From Siderastrea radians (taxonomy: Eukaryota > Cnidaria > Anthozoa > Scleractinia > Rhizangiidae), in assembly GCA_964017195.1 (NCBI GenBank), contig OZ024898.1, positions 10,303,130 to 10,367,129 on the forward strand: a stretch of 64,000 bases of DNA, read 5' to 3'. Numbering within the stretch: the stretch's first letter is position 1; each line of letters begins with the position of its first letter. Positions 1-11,506 of the stretch are shown here, in pieces. Made by a program: the position numbers and the translations under genes. The notes beneath the pieces are model-generated. The model did no database searches and was not told the origin of the DNA. It saw only the letters and a list, made by a program, of their open reading frames with translations.

Positions 1-431
1 CACTCAATTCACACCATGCCAAAATGCCAGATCTGGGTAAAGATTCTAACTGATGAGCTGAGTACGATGAAGTGCCAGAGAGCCATTATATTGAAAAGAC
101 AATTTCAACTAACACATTCTTGTCAGTAAAGAAAGATGTCGCTTTGCCGCATTGCAGCAACAAACATAAAACTGCTCGGCGCCCAGATAATAGCAAACAG
201 TCGCACTTTTTGTTAATTTTTTGCTTTCTTTGTTAAAAATTTGTGAGGAGAGAAAATCTATTTAGTGTTAACCGGAATGACTTTGTTATCTTTAGTTCGA
301 CAAATTCATTTGACTTTTGTTAGCTGATTCCCCTTTCACCTGTCATGAAATACGTTTTAACTGAGTTCATTACTTAGTTCTTGATCTGTTTAAAACCGAT
401 CCGGCATTTTGGCATTGTGCGAATTGAGTGG
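1..431. mobile_element. Foldback/TIR element, left end at window edge
   Basis: The first ~36 bases (CACTCAATTCACACCATGCC...) recur as an inverted copy at about 396-430 (...GGCATTGTGCGAATTGAGTG), with a few mismatches. The interior carries no credible reading frame. This is the architecture of a short non-autonomous DNA transposon. The target duplication cannot be read because the left end is at the window boundary. Confidence 0.6.
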
Positions 432-711
432 GCTTGCAAATTTTCTGTCATGATCAAAGCAAGAAAGAAAAATTCTCAGTGATCGTGTTTTTTTAACCAA
501 ATGTTTTAAAACAACGAACAATACCTTATAAGAAAGTACTCCTCGGTAACTGTTGTTGAGCACCCACCCCCCCCCCCCCGAGACGTAAAAGTAAGTAAAC
601 ACCTTGTACCCCACGGAAGAGTTGCTATAATGAAAGCTAAACATGCTAAAACTTGCATGTCCTCATAAGACACACTAACTTTTGATAACAGTCTCAGCAG
701 CAGCAACAGTA
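432..711. other. No gene seen; low-complexity C run
   Basis: Only AT-rich sequence with a run of C at about 566-580. The short open frames here have no recognisable domain. Confidence 0.5.
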
Positions 712-986
712 GCCTGAGAAAACAGCCCATGTTTCACGAGGTCCCCACTGGAGCCCTCCCAAAAAGACGTCTGAGTAACGAGCGCAGAAATTCCATACTA
801 CCCCGATCTTGGTAGTGCTTCTGATTGGTTGAAAGAAAAATCCCCTCGCGGCACAACCAATCAGAAGCACTACCAAGATCTGGCTAGTGCAAGTCATTAG
901 TATGGAATTTCTCCGCTCGTTACTCAGATGTGGTTTTGCGAGGGCTCAAGTGGCGACCACGTGAAACGTCGGCTGTTTTCTCAGGC
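712..986. mobile_element. Palindromic MITE family 1, copy 1 (TA target)
   Basis: It begins GCCTGAGAAAACAGCC and ends GGCTGTTTTCTCAGGC, an inverted repeat, and is flanked by TA on both sides (710-711 and 987-988). The interior is also palindromic (CTGATTGGTTGAAAG and a later CAACCAATCAGAAG arm). A second diverged copy lies at 6613-6871 with the same ends and TA flanks. A TA duplication is typical of Tc1/mariner-like non-autonomous elements; the superfamily is an inference. It is noncoding. Confidence 0.8.
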
Positions 987-1163
987 TACAACATGAGCAA
1001 TAGCAACAACAATCCATAGTGGACCCTTTCGGCAACGCAACGTATGTAATCCTTATCGTGAAATTGCAAACTTTTTAAAACGACTTGTAATGTGAGTTTA
1101 ACCAAGTCCTCTTGACTTTGAACTGATCCAACATGGTGGATGACAAAAGGTCAAATCGTACTA

Positions 1164-1443
1164 CAACTATGGCCATAAGTCTTGGGACACTTCGCTTAAA
1201 TGGCGTCCCGTTAGCGTCATTTGAAAAATACTCTTGTCTCGCCCCCCTCCCCCCCTGTACAATGTTGAAGTTAGGTTTTGAAGTTGGTGACTGATCTTCA
1301 ACATTGTTTGGAGAGGTGGGGGGGGGGGGGCAGAGATAGTCATAAAACTCACTTGTAAAAGACTTCTAATTACACTGGAGATTACATTTTCTTACTTCTC
1401 TTGAAATATTACCAAGTGTCCCAAGGTCTAATGGCCATAATTG
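1164..1443. mobile_element. MITE family 2, copy 1 (~280 bp)
   Basis: Terminal inverted repeats: CAACTATGGCCATAAG at the left and the inverse of CAATTATGGCCATTAG at the right, each continuing into TTGGGACACTT. The interior has C-rich and G-rich tracts (about 1239-1253 and 1315-1330) that can pair with each other. Two further copies lie head-to-tail at 11227-11506 and 11507-11788. This copy directly abuts the first ~1.3-kb tandem unit. Confidence 0.8.
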
Positions 1444-4400
1444 TCTGAATGAGATCGATGATGAAATTGCCCAGTGTAACTGCAAACCAACCGTGGTAAA
1501 CAGTGGTAAACTGTGGTTGCGGGCGTTTTGCATTGCAAATGTCACCTGGGACACAAGAATACTTGGGGGAGGGGTGGGTAAGTGTCATTCCAGTAAAATG
1601 TTGGTGGAACAGTTCTTGGTACGTAAAATATAAAACACTCGCGTGACTTTTCTCATTGAAAGACGAAGTTATCACACCGAAACGATACCCTAATTACTGT
1701 TAAAAGAGAGATAACGTGCTTACAACAAATGTAAGGCTTATTTTACGAAGTGATAATAGCATTGACTAAGCAAGCTTGAAAACGGATTTTTATTGTCCCA
1801 ACAGCAAATCAATGAGGCTATAGGGTGCCCTTTACACCCAAGTGACACAATTCACTCTGCATTTGAAAATATTTTCTTTCCGTTGAATGCTAATAAATCG
1901 CAGTTCCTCACCAGACACTTCGAACTGGAATTTTAAGTCACGCGTATAATACGTCATGGTCAAATGAGTAACGCCAACAGTACTCGGCAACAGTACTCAG
2001 CAACATTTTCTGCTTTTTCTCGTTCTAGAATAGAAAGATTCCCAGTAAAAGTGGTTCAAATGTATCACTACTATTAGAATAAGAGTTCAATCAGGTTTTC
2101 TATATCAACGATGCTCGTTTTGGTCGACTTAACCGCAGTACTCGGCATATTTGCACTGAAATAAACAAAAGAGGGAATATTTACTTCTTGTTTATAGGTG
2201 AGTACTGTTGATAAAATTCGATAGCTCGGGATCATTCGAGACTTTTCAATCTCACTAAGTTGAAGAAACTATTGCTAACATATTGCCATAGAAAACAAAA
2301 GTAAACCTGAATAACCTGTGTTGTTACACCTGACAATTTGTGTGAGTATTGTTGCTTTTTTAGCTGAGTACTGTTAACGCAGTGATAACATAAACGTGTA
2401 TGTTTCAACGCTCATATAGCGTTCTTCCGTTAAATCAGACTGTTCGTGAAAATAGCAATATTCTCTGTCATTGAACAACGCTTTTTTATATCAGTAAGGA
2501 AACAGAACCCTATAAACGCTTATTTTAGCCCGCGAAGAAAATATGAAAAGATGTCATAAATACCACTTCCTATATCTTCAATTAATAGTCCGCAAAGTAA
2601 TGCCGCATGTGATGATAACATATACTAACTACCCAGGACTATGGCTTGTTCGAGCTATTTCCAAAACGAGACTGTCTATTTCTACTTGTCAAGGCTTATA
2701 TTCTAAGCGACAAACGCTCTCTCTTTCAAACTACTCTATAGACTGTCTGAGTGAGATCGATGATGAAATTGCCCAGTGTAACTGCAAACCAACCAAACTC
2801 TGTGACTTAAGTACAGTTTCAGTGGTAAACTGTGTTTGCAGGCGTTTTGCATTGCAAATGTCACATGTGACACAAGAATACTTGGGGGAGGGGTGGGTAA
2901 GTGTCATTCCAGTAAAATGTTGGTGGAACAGTTCTTGGTACGTAAAATATAAAACACTCGCGTGACTTTTCTCATTGAAAGACGAAGTTATCACACCGAA
3001 ACGATACCCTAATTACTGATAAAAGAGAGATAACGTGCTTACAACAAATGTAAGGCTTATTTTACGAAGTAATAATAGCATTCACTAAGCAAGCTTGAAA
3101 ACGGATTTTTATTGTCCCAACAGCAAATCAATGAGTGAGACTATAGGGTGCCCTTTTCACCCAAGTGACACAATTCACTCTGCATTTGAAAATATTTTCT
3201 TTCCGTTGAATGCTAATAAATCGCAGTTCCTCAACAGACACTTCGAACTGGAATTTTAAGTCACGCGTATAATACGCCATGGTCAAATGAGTAACGCCAA
3301 CAGTACTCGGCAGCAGTACTCAGCAACATTTTCTGCTTTTTCTCGCTCTAGAATAGAAAGATTCCCAGTAAAAGTGGTTCAAATGTATCACTACTATTAG
3401 AATAAGAGTTTAATCAGGTTTTCTATATCAATGATGCTCGTTTTGGTCGACTTTACCACAGTACTCGGCATATTTGCACTGAAATAAGCAAAAGAGGGAA
3501 TATTTACTTCTTGTCATAGATAATAAAAGAATCTGGTTAGGAAGCTCAGCTAAGTCCTTTGTTTTATGTTTTTGTTACCGTTTTTAGCCTTGACGGTGCA
3601 CAAACAGCAATAGGTTTTGAATTTTGCATGAGCAACTAACCGATAAGAATGTCACTGTTAAGTTATTCAGCCATAGTAAGCGAACGTAAAACAAAAGATT
3701 GTGCACTGTCGTAGTACATTCAACATAAATTTCAGTACCTTTGTTAGGGCCTTTGAAACTTGCAAAGTTTCATAACCAGTCCCTCGAGTAACTATGCCTC
3801 TTGTTTATAGGTGAGTACTGTTGATAAAATTCGATAGCTAGGGATCATTCGAGACTTTTCAATCTCACTAAGTTGAAGAAACTATTGCTAACATATTGCC
3901 ATAGAAAACAAAAGTAAACCTGAATAACCTGTGTTGTTACGCCTGACAATTTGTGTGAGTATTGTTGCTTTTTTAGCTGAGTACTGTTAACGCAGTGATA
4001 ACATAAACGTGTATGTTTCAACGCTCATATAGCGTTCTTCCGTTAAATCAGACTGTTCGTGAAAATAGCAAATATTCTCTGTCATTGAACAACGCTTTTT
4101 TATATCAGTAAGGAAACAGAACCCTATAAACGCTTATTTTAGCCCGCGAAGAAAATATGAAAAGATGTCATAAATACCACTTCCTATATCTTCAATTAAT
4201 AGTCCGCAAAGTAATGCCGCATGTGACGATAACATATACTAACTACCCAGGACTATGGCTTGTTCGAGCTATTTCCAAAACGAGACTGTCTATGTCTACT
4301 TGTCAAGGCTTATATTCTAAGCGACAAACGCTCTCTCTTTCAAACTACTCTATAGACAGTCTGAATGAGATCGATGATGAAATTGCCCAGTGTATCTGCA

Positions 4401-4626
4401 AACCAACCAAACTCTGTGACTTAAGTACAGTTTCAGTGGTAAACTGTGTTTGCAGGCGTTTTGCATTGCAAATGTCACATGTGACACAAGAATACTTGGG
4501 GGAGGGGTGGGTAAGTGTCATTCCAGTAAAATGTTGGTGGAACAGTTCTTGGTACGTAAAATATAAAACACTCGCGTGACTTTTCTCATTGAAAGACGAA
4601 GTTATCACACCGAAACGATACCCTAA
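1444..4626. repeat. ~1.3-kb tandem repeat array, units 1, 2 and start of 3
   Basis: Units begin at about 1444, 2745 and 4359 (sequence GTCTGAATGAGATCGATG or close to it). Each ends in CTCTATAGAC just before the next start. Unit 2 is longer only because of a 285-bp insertion (3514-3798). Unit 3 is cut at 4626 by a transposon and resumes at 10172. Each unit carries three CAGTACTC and two inverted GAGTACTG motifs (unit 1: 1978, 1991, 2136, then 2200, 2366). The open frames of 140 codons at 2543-2965 and 4157-4579 are parts of the unit and show no protein family. Confidence 0.85.
3514..3798. mobile_element. 285-bp insertion inside tandem unit 2
   Basis: Units 1 and 3 read straight through TTTACTTCTTGTTTATAGG, whereas unit 2 carries 285 extra bases at that point. 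TCTTG stands on both sides (3509-3513 and 3799-3803), consistent with a 5-bp target duplication. The ends show no convincing inverted repeat beyond CATAG/CTATG. A solo LTR or an old short element are both possible. Confidence 0.6.
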
Positions 4627-5350
4627 CAGGAGCCCATCAGAGGGAGCGTGAATCTGGTATCGACCGGTGTGACAGCGCGTTAGATTTTCCGGCTATTTTT
4701 AGATGATATTTTCCCACGAAAAGTTGCTGTTTCCGTGAAAGTCCGCAGCATCCAATATGGCGGCCGATCTCCTGCCCCCTTCTCACCATCCCACCTGTCC
4801 TCTTTCTCCCTAGACCAGTTTCATGAGCTCCTTCCAGTCCAGATTTTCCTTAACACTCTTAAGCATCCCAGACATCTTTGCAATACGCAGCTGAATTAAA
4901 AAGAAAATTATAAAGACAAAAACAAAATACTGGCGAACTTCGCAGCGACAGAATCTCTGGTATTGCGAGACGGCGAGTGTCGAACCTTGCAATGACAAAC
5001 CGTAGGACGTTAAAATATTGAACTGTAACAGTATGGACAGTATGAGTTCGCCAAAAAAGGTTTTTATCTGGCGACGCCAACTACGAAACAAGGCGAGTTA
5101 AGTAGCGAGCGAAAGATCAAACAAAAGAGTGGATGAGATGCGAACACAACAGTAGTGGATGTTTCCCGTGTTGAAGACGATAAAAGCGTATCTATTCGAG
5201 AAAAACTACAGTGTAAACTTCCAAAAAACAAAGCAAATCTGATCAAGACAACTCTGACCTTGAGGCACTGGATGCATGTCGAAGAAAACTTTTAGCAACG
5301 GTACATGATTGCTGAGTTAAAAGACTCTGCAGAGAATCAAGAAAGAGAAA

Positions 5351-6525
5351 GTGACCAAGCGACTGCTGGATTCCTTAATTAAAGCTCGCCATAACTTATT
5401 TGAGGAAGGGTTTCTCAGTCATCAAAGAGTAAACAACTTGAACAGTCCTGTTATTCACAACATTCAGAAAGAGATGGAATTCTTTGAAGTGTGGTGTCAT
5501 AGGCATCAGCAAACAGGTGATTTAACTTTGTTAAATATGTTCATGTTCATGCACATGCACCAAACCGTGAAACCCTCTCGTTTATCAATAAATAAATGTT
5601 CTCAAACAATATCATGTTATTTCAATAATTGTTATAATATTATGTTTTTTTGTTGCAGAATACAAACAGCACGAAGAGAAGCAAGGCAAAAGAAAATTCT
5701 TGCAATTTTGGCAGGTTGGTTTACAAAAACTAATTAAAGTATAAATATCTTTTGCTGACAATTACAGCTTCTATTTCTGATACAGTTTTAAATGATATTA
5801 ATTTTTAAAGGAAGAATTCGCACATGTAGGGTAGTACAAAAAAAAGTAAATTGATGATTTGGAAAAACCTTATTTGAGTGGTTTCTTGGCTATTCTTATA
5901 TTTTCATCTTGTGAGACAAATATCAACTTCCTTTTTTTAATTCCTTTAACCTTGGAAAAATTCACCATAACAATAACAACAATAACAATAACAATAATAA
6001 CAACAATACTTTTAAGTCATAATGGATGAAACCAAACTTTAGAGAATTGAAATGAAAGCTGTTGGGCAGCACTTTCCTCTGGTACTTTTTGACCTGCTTT
6101 ACAGAGTGCATGGTTCTTACCTTTGAATCAGTGTTGTGGATAAATCCACAGTTAACACACTATCTTAGTACCTTTTAGGTGTTTCGTTCAAACCGCTGAC
6201 AGGCACCCCCATCACTTTTGCATGGGAGTCCCCCCCCCCCAGGATAAGATATCATAACTTGCATTCAGATTTCTTATTTATTTCACAGACATGGGACCTT
6301 CTGAGATTATTGGTACACGGCTTTCTGTCATTTTGCAAATGTTTTTTTTTTCTTGCAAACATTTCACCAAATGGAAGTTACTTCATCCGTCCCCTGAGAG
6401 TAAACTGCAATGCATTGGAATCCATTTTCAGCATGCTAAAGCACACCTCTGGCAGAAATTTATCAGCTGCAGGCTATGGCCCAAGAAGAGTGGACAAGAT
6501 AATAAATACTCAGAGAAAGCCTACA
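5351..6525 (+). pseudogene. Transposase-like coding region, three exons (decayed)
   Basis: Three blocks join in phase across good splice sites. The first runs from about 5351 to 5516 (donor GTGATT, phase 1; its upstream limit is unclear). The second is 5659-5714 (acceptor TTGTTGCAG, donor GTTGGT, phase 1 to 0). The third is 6289-6525 (acceptor ATTTCACAG). The last block reads TWDLLRLLVHGFLSF, then PLRVNCNALESIFSMLKHTS and a GYGPRR segment. A similar pattern, 'PLR-x-N/S-G/C-x-A-x-E-x-x-F-S-x-x-K-H', recurs in my memory of transposase C-terminal regions from cnidarian repeats, but I cannot name the family. The frame is lost near 6510-6530 and continues in another phase. No start codon context or full catalytic triad can be shown. 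Confidence 0.55.
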
Positions 6526-7591
6526 GAGATGTGCCATTAAAAATATTCTTTAGTGGAGAGGAAAATGTAACTCATGAAACTGTCTCTGTCTGTGCCTGGC
6601 AAGAAAGTTATAGGCTGAGAAAACAGCCGACGTTTCGCGAGGTCGCCACTTGAGCCCTCGCAAAACAACGTCTGAGTAACGAGCTCAAAAATCCCATACT
6701 GATGATGTGCTCAACCCAGATCTCGGTGGTGCTTCTGATTGGTTGAAAGAAAATTCCCTCGCTGCACAACCAATTAGTGCACATCATCAGTATGGAATTT
6801 GTGTGCTTGTTACTCAGATGTCAGACGGGCTCAAGTGGCGACCTCGCGAAATGTCGGCTGTTTTCTCAGGCTAAAAAAGTTAATAGTGGATGTATATTGT
6901 TTCCATTTCCACCTTCAATTGCAAAATCTGAATTAGGTGGTCGTCAGGGAAGTAATGCCTGTACAATTATTTCAGTCAAATTTGGTACTTATTATTTCAA
7001 CTACAGATTAGATGTATCTCTTTTGTGGAATGAATTGCCTCAGTTATGGACTGGAGCACTTATCAATGCAGTGTGTGATGGCAATGCCATATATATGATG
7101 ACCTCTTTAGTGACACTGCAGTATTTCTAGATGTGGAAGACGTAGCACAGTCAGCTGGTACAGAATGCCAGGTGCAGTCCTGTGACCACATCTTTGGTTT
7201 CAATAATGCCAATAATATTGCTGACCTTGCAGCACAAATTGACAATGTCAAGCTGAATTCTGTTTTAGACCATTACGGAGTGCTCATTGCATGTGGTAAA
7301 TTAGTTGGCAATTTAGTAAAGGGCAATGGCCTCTGTGCCCTTATGGATAGTCATGTGCACCCACCAATGAATGCAGGCGCAGTTAATTTAACTCCTAATA
7401 GCTCTCAGCATCTAATACAGGAGTATGCTAGTGTGTTGCTGGCAGAGGGCCACACGCTTAACATTGTAACTGAATTGGGTAGAGCATATGCCTTCCAGAA
7501 ATTAAATTTTAATTTCAAAGTATTCATTTTAAAAGAATTAACAAAGTGCCAAAGGAGTGCTTTCCACACCGTATATTACGAGCAAAATTAG
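6526..7591 (+). pseudogene. Putative cysteine-protease-like domain downstream of the transposase (broken)
   Basis: After the transposase-like block the frame continues (6526-6612), is interrupted by a 259-bp MITE, and resumes in the same phase at 6874. It contains GGRQGSNACTII (about 6933-6968), LPQLWTGALINAVCDGN, then a frameshift in an AT run at about 7088-7098. The rest reads to a stop at 7591 and includes LMDSHVHPPMNAGAV (about 7341-7385). A Gln and a Cys close together, followed by a distant His in D-S-H-x-H, is what a papain-fold peptidase would show (oxyanion Gln, nucleophile Cys, general-base His). This is motif-level inference, not a family match. Total lesions: one insertion and at least one frameshift. 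Confidence 0.45.
6613..6871. mobile_element. Palindromic MITE family 1, copy 2, nested
   Basis: The ends are GGCTGAGAAAACAGCC and GGCTGTTTTCTCAGGC, flanked by TA at 6611-6612 and 6872-6873. It is clearly related to the copy at 712-986. It sits inside the coding remains of the 5.5-kb transposon, so it inserted after that element. The part of the open frame at 6777-6873 is translation of this MITE, not of the host gene. Confidence 0.8.
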
Positions 7592-9477
7592 TGATCCTCA
7601 CAGCTATATATCAACTAAGCGGTTGAAAAAGCAATTACTCAGGTGCAACACTCTATAGACTGAGCTACCAAGCCACATGGATAGATAGTCAATTGTGAGT
7701 TTGTATTACATATCCACTGATGGTGAAAGTATCATTATATTGTACAGTTTTCAGTGTAGTTATTTGCAGCAAGTGATATTTCAAACAAAAATATGTCTCA
7801 TTGAGCTGTATGTTTATTACGTAAAAAATATACACTGTACATAACACATGTACATAAAATAGATAAAGTACACCATGCTGGACTTTGTTATGAAAAGGAA
7901 AACTGTCATTGCCATGGACATCAAATAAAATGCATTTGTACAATCAGCCCCGTAAGTTAATCGTAACGGGGGGGGGGGGGGAGGGTTCCCATATAAAGAT
8001 GACTGGGATGCTCACAGATATTACAAAAGAAACCCATACAAGTAACCAAGATTTTGTTTTGTGGGCGTGGCTTCCATTTTTTATCCTTGAGAGGTACCAG
8101 AGTGAAACATTGTTCCAATACCTCGGCCGACACTAACTTGGCTCCGATATGGTAGTCTAACCTCAAACCGTCGATATGCTTAACAATTTATTAGCGAGGT
8201 AAAAACGGAAAGAACTTACACGGGCTCGTATACGATAGCTTCTGGAACTGGTTTAAAATGATAAAAAGTTCATTGTTCTTGTGGAAATCCTAAGCTAATA
8301 ATATTGTCCAATAGTAGAGTATTGTGACAGATAACTATCTTAAAAAACGTAAAGGGCGCGAATTACATATGAGCGGAAAGCATGCAATCGAAAAAATTAA
8401 CACGCGACAGCTAGCGTGACAGTACAAACAATAAAATATTCTCACGCGATAGCGTGACAGAACAAACATAACCTGGTATTTTAATTGTTTGTATATGTGA
8501 TAAGGCCAGTTCTTCTACTGCACACTTTTGTATTTTCCAAGGTTTTAAAAGCAAACTGTTATCTCTTTTCTTATACCCCAAAAGACAACATGAAAGCTGT
8601 GCACAGCTGTGGACTTTTAGAAACTGAACTCTCTAAGAGGTACAGAAACTATTTTTAACCCAGAAAAGATGCGAAGAGCATCTCCCTTACTTTTATATGG
8701 GCTAGTTTTCCCGGGAGTTTAATACTGTTTCTTGAAATATCTTGCTCTATAGGATATAAGAGCAGGTTTCACATGAATAGAAAATAATATTTTTGTTTTG
8801 TATTTACTTAACTATTTTGTTCAATCACCCACAAATTTTTCAAAAAATAAAAGCAATATCGTAGCTTGGTTTTTGCCTGAATTTGGCTTGTTAAGGTTAT
8901 TAGTTCCACTTCACAGGAAGCCATGCAGACTTGTGATTTTTAGCCCAGTGGGGACAACCAAGATTAACATTCGTTCTTGAGTAGCTTTCCTGATCTAAAA
9001 ACTTGACAAGGATTTCATCCACGTTTTGATAGTATAGGGCAGCTTTTGTATATCCTTTTAAACTGTTCTCATAGCAGTCTTTTACCAAAAGGGAAAACTT
9101 TCGACAAAACCCAGTCACAAGCAACTTCAAATTTGGTGATTGGGAAGCATTTATTATATGCGTTGCGAACTGAACGTTTGTCGCTCATCTTTGCTCTTGA
9201 TTCGCTTGTAGTCTAAGAGTGTTTTTCTCAGTTCTTGCTTAACCTTTTCGGTTTGTTCAGAGGAAATATAAGTCCCGAGAGTCTCTCGATTTCTCCGTTA
9301 TTGTCTATCTTTGTCTCCTTCTTATGTACTCTTTCTCTGCTTACCTGCAGCAGGACCACTGAAGGTTTTCTTATGTCGCACCGCCGCCCGATTGGAAGTG
9401 AGAGAGAGGCAAATACTCGCTTTCACGAATCCTGTGAACTGCTCCATTCTTCACCGTTGCTATTATAGTTCTCTTCC
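7592..9477. other. Noncoding interior of the 5.5-kb transposon
   Basis: No supported gene. There is a G run at about 7969-7981 and AT-rich sequence elsewhere. Two similar short segments containing ACGCGA(C/T)AGCTAGCGTGACAG and CACGCGATAGCGTGACAG lie at about 8401-8461. Confidence 0.4.
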
Positions 9478-10010
9478 CTAGTTTCTGAACTTTCTGCTGA
9501 GTCCGATAAGCTCTCATCACTGCCATTTTTGGACTTTCAGCTATCTTGTGCTGATTCCGATGAGTTTAAGCTTTCGTCATTCAGACCATCAGCAACTGAT
9601 CAGGCCCGGCCAGGGGTTTTGGGTATACGGTATCTAGGGCGTATTTCACCAAGGTATTCGGTATTTTGTGCCAAAATTTTCAGGTATAAGGTATTCTGTA
9701 TTACATTAATGTTAGGTATTTGTTATCAGCGTTTTTGCATTTTTAAGGTATATTGGTATCCCAGGGGGGAAGAAATGAGGTATATTGGTATCCCACTACC
9801 CCCCTGGCCGGGCCTGACTGATGTTTCGACTTTCAGATACTTTCTGCTTAGGTATAAGCTTTCTTCGCTTAGATCACCCGCCATGTTTCGACTTTCAGCT
9901 TCTTTCTGCTAAATCCGATAAGCTTTCTTCAGTCAGATCATCGGTCATGTCTCGACTTTCAATTGAGCTAATTTCTGCTGAGGCCGATAAGCTCCGCCAT
10001 GTTTACCTTC
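9478..10010. repeat. Degenerate ~65-bp tandem repeat near transposon right end
   Basis: Repeated segments of the type CGACTTTCAGCT...TTTCTGCT(G/A)A(G/A)TCCGATAAGCTTTC occur at about 9485, 9530, 9830, 9890 and 9950. The array is split by the 216-bp element at 9601-9816. Subterminal repeats of this kind are common binding arrays for transposases; that role here is inferred. Confidence 0.6.
9601..9816. mobile_element. 216-bp TIR element, 6-bp target duplication
   Basis: Starts CAGGCCCGGCCAGGGG and ends with its inverse CCCCTGGCCGGGCCTG, a perfect 16-bp inverted repeat. ACTGAT flanks both sides (9595-9600 and 9817-9822). The interior has several GGTAT(T/A) repeats. It is nested in the right-end tandem repeat of the 5.5-kb transposon. 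Confidence 0.85.
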
Positions 10011-10171
10011 TCGCGCAGCTTATTTTTTTGGTTTCTGATTGGTCAATTGCATTCTTCTCTGATTGGTTAATAGTTTTCGCGCGAAAAATTGAATCTAAAT
10101 TTATCCTGATAATCTAACGCGCTGTGACATATACCCTATATGGGAGATGGACGCTCCATAATGGGCTCCTG

Positions 10172-11226
10172 ACCCTTATTACTGTTAAAAGAGAGATAAC
10201 GTACTTACAACAAATGTAAGGCTTATTTTACGAAGTAATAATAGCATTGACTAAGCAAACTTGAAAACGGATTTTTATTGTCCCAACAGCAAATCAATGA
10301 GGCTATAGGGTGCCCTTTTCACCCAAGTGACACAATTCACTCTGCGTTTGAAAATATTTTCTTTCCGTTGAATGCTAATAAATCGCAGTTCCTCAACAGA
10401 CACTTCGAACTGGAATTTTAAGTCACGCGTATAATACGTCATGGTCAAATGAGTAACGCCAACAGTACTCGGCAACAGTACTCAGCAACATTTTCTGCTT
10501 TTTCTCGTTCTAGAATAGAAAGATTCCCAGTAAAAGTGGTTCAAATGTATCCCTACTATTAGAATAAGAGTTTAATCAGGTTTTCTATATCAATGATGCT
10601 CGTTTTGGTCGACTTTACCACAGTACTCGGCATATTTGCACTGAAATAAACAAAAGAGGGAATATTTACTTCTTGTTTATAGGTGAGTACTGTTGATAAA
10701 ATTCGATAGCTAGGGATCATTCGAGACTTTTCAATCTCACTAAGTTGAAGAAGCTATTGCTAACATATTGCCATAGAAAACAAAAGTAAACCTGAATAAC
10801 CTGTGTTGTTACGCCTGACAATTTGTGTGAGTATTGTTGCTTTTTTAGCTGAGTACTGTTAACGCAGTGATAACATAAACGTGTATGTTTCAACGCTCAT
10901 ATAGCGTTCTTCCGTTAAATCAGACTGTTCGTGAAAATAGCAATATTCTCTGTCATTGAACAACGCTTTTTTATATCAGTAAGGAAACAGAACCCTATAA
11001 ACGCTTATTTTAGCCCGACAAGAAAATATGAAAAGATGTCATAAATACCACTTCCTATATCTTCAATTATAGTCCGCAAAGTAATGCCGCATGTGATGAT
11101 AACATATACTAACTACCCAGGACTATGGCTTGTTCGAGCTATTTCCAAAACGAGACTGTCTATTTCTACTTGTCAAGGCTTATATTCTAAGCGACAAACG
11201 CTCTCTCTTTCAAACTACTCTATAGA
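10172..11226. repeat. Continuation of ~1.3-kb tandem unit 3
   Basis: Matches 1686-2744 and 3005-4358 almost base for base, beginning TATTACTGTTAAAAGAG and ending CTCTATAGAC. Together with 4359-4626 it makes a full unit of about 1.32 kb. It stops exactly where a new unit would begin, and MITE family 2 follows. Confidence 0.85.
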
Positions 11227-11506
11227 CAACTATGGCCATAAGTCTTGGGACACTTCGCTTAAATGGCGTCCCGTTAGCGTCATTTGAAAAATACTCTTGT
11301 CTCGCCCCCCTCCCCCCCTGTAGAATGTTGAAGTTAGGTTTTGAAATTGGTGACTGATCTTCAACATTGTTTGGGGAGGTGGGGAGGGGGGGCAGAGATA
11401 GTCATAAAACTCACTTGTAAAAGATTTCTAATTACACTGGAGATTACATTTTCTTACTTCTCATTGAAATATTACCAAGTGTCCCAAGGTCTAATGGCCA
11501 TAATTG
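11227..11506. mobile_element. MITE family 2, copy 2
   Basis: Same CAACTATGGCC...GGCCATAATTG ends and same interior as 1164-1443. It directly follows the last ~1.3-kb unit and is followed without spacer by copy 3. Confidence 0.8.

Larger units (their letters stand above)
4627..10171 (+). mobile_element. 5.5-kb DNA transposon with transposase-like and protease-like gene remains
   Basis: The ends are inverted repeats: CAGGAGCCCATCAGAGGG at left and the inverse of CAGGAGCCCATTATGGAGCG at right. A second matched stretch, GCGCGTTAGATT, lies about 45-60 bases in at each end. The empty site is known because units 1 and 2 of the flanking tandem array are uninterrupted (GATACCCTAATTACTG). Relative to them, ACCCTAA (4620-4626) and ACCCTTA (10172-10178) flank the element, an imperfect 7-bp duplication. 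The interior holds spliced coding remains (5351-7591), a nested MITE (6613-6871), a ~65-bp degenerate tandem repeat near the right end and a second nested element (9601-9816). The superfamily was not assigned; the duplication length and CAGG ends would fit several DDE families. Confidence 0.85.

Noticed and set aside
2543..2965. 140-codon open frame, repeated at 4157-4579
   Set aside because: It lies inside the tandem unit, has no recognisable domain, and the third unit's version is truncated by a MITE. Its conservation follows from the unit's recent duplication.
6777..7130. Single 117-codon frame
   Set aside because: Its first third is translation of the nested MITE; only the part after 6873 belongs to the transposon gene.
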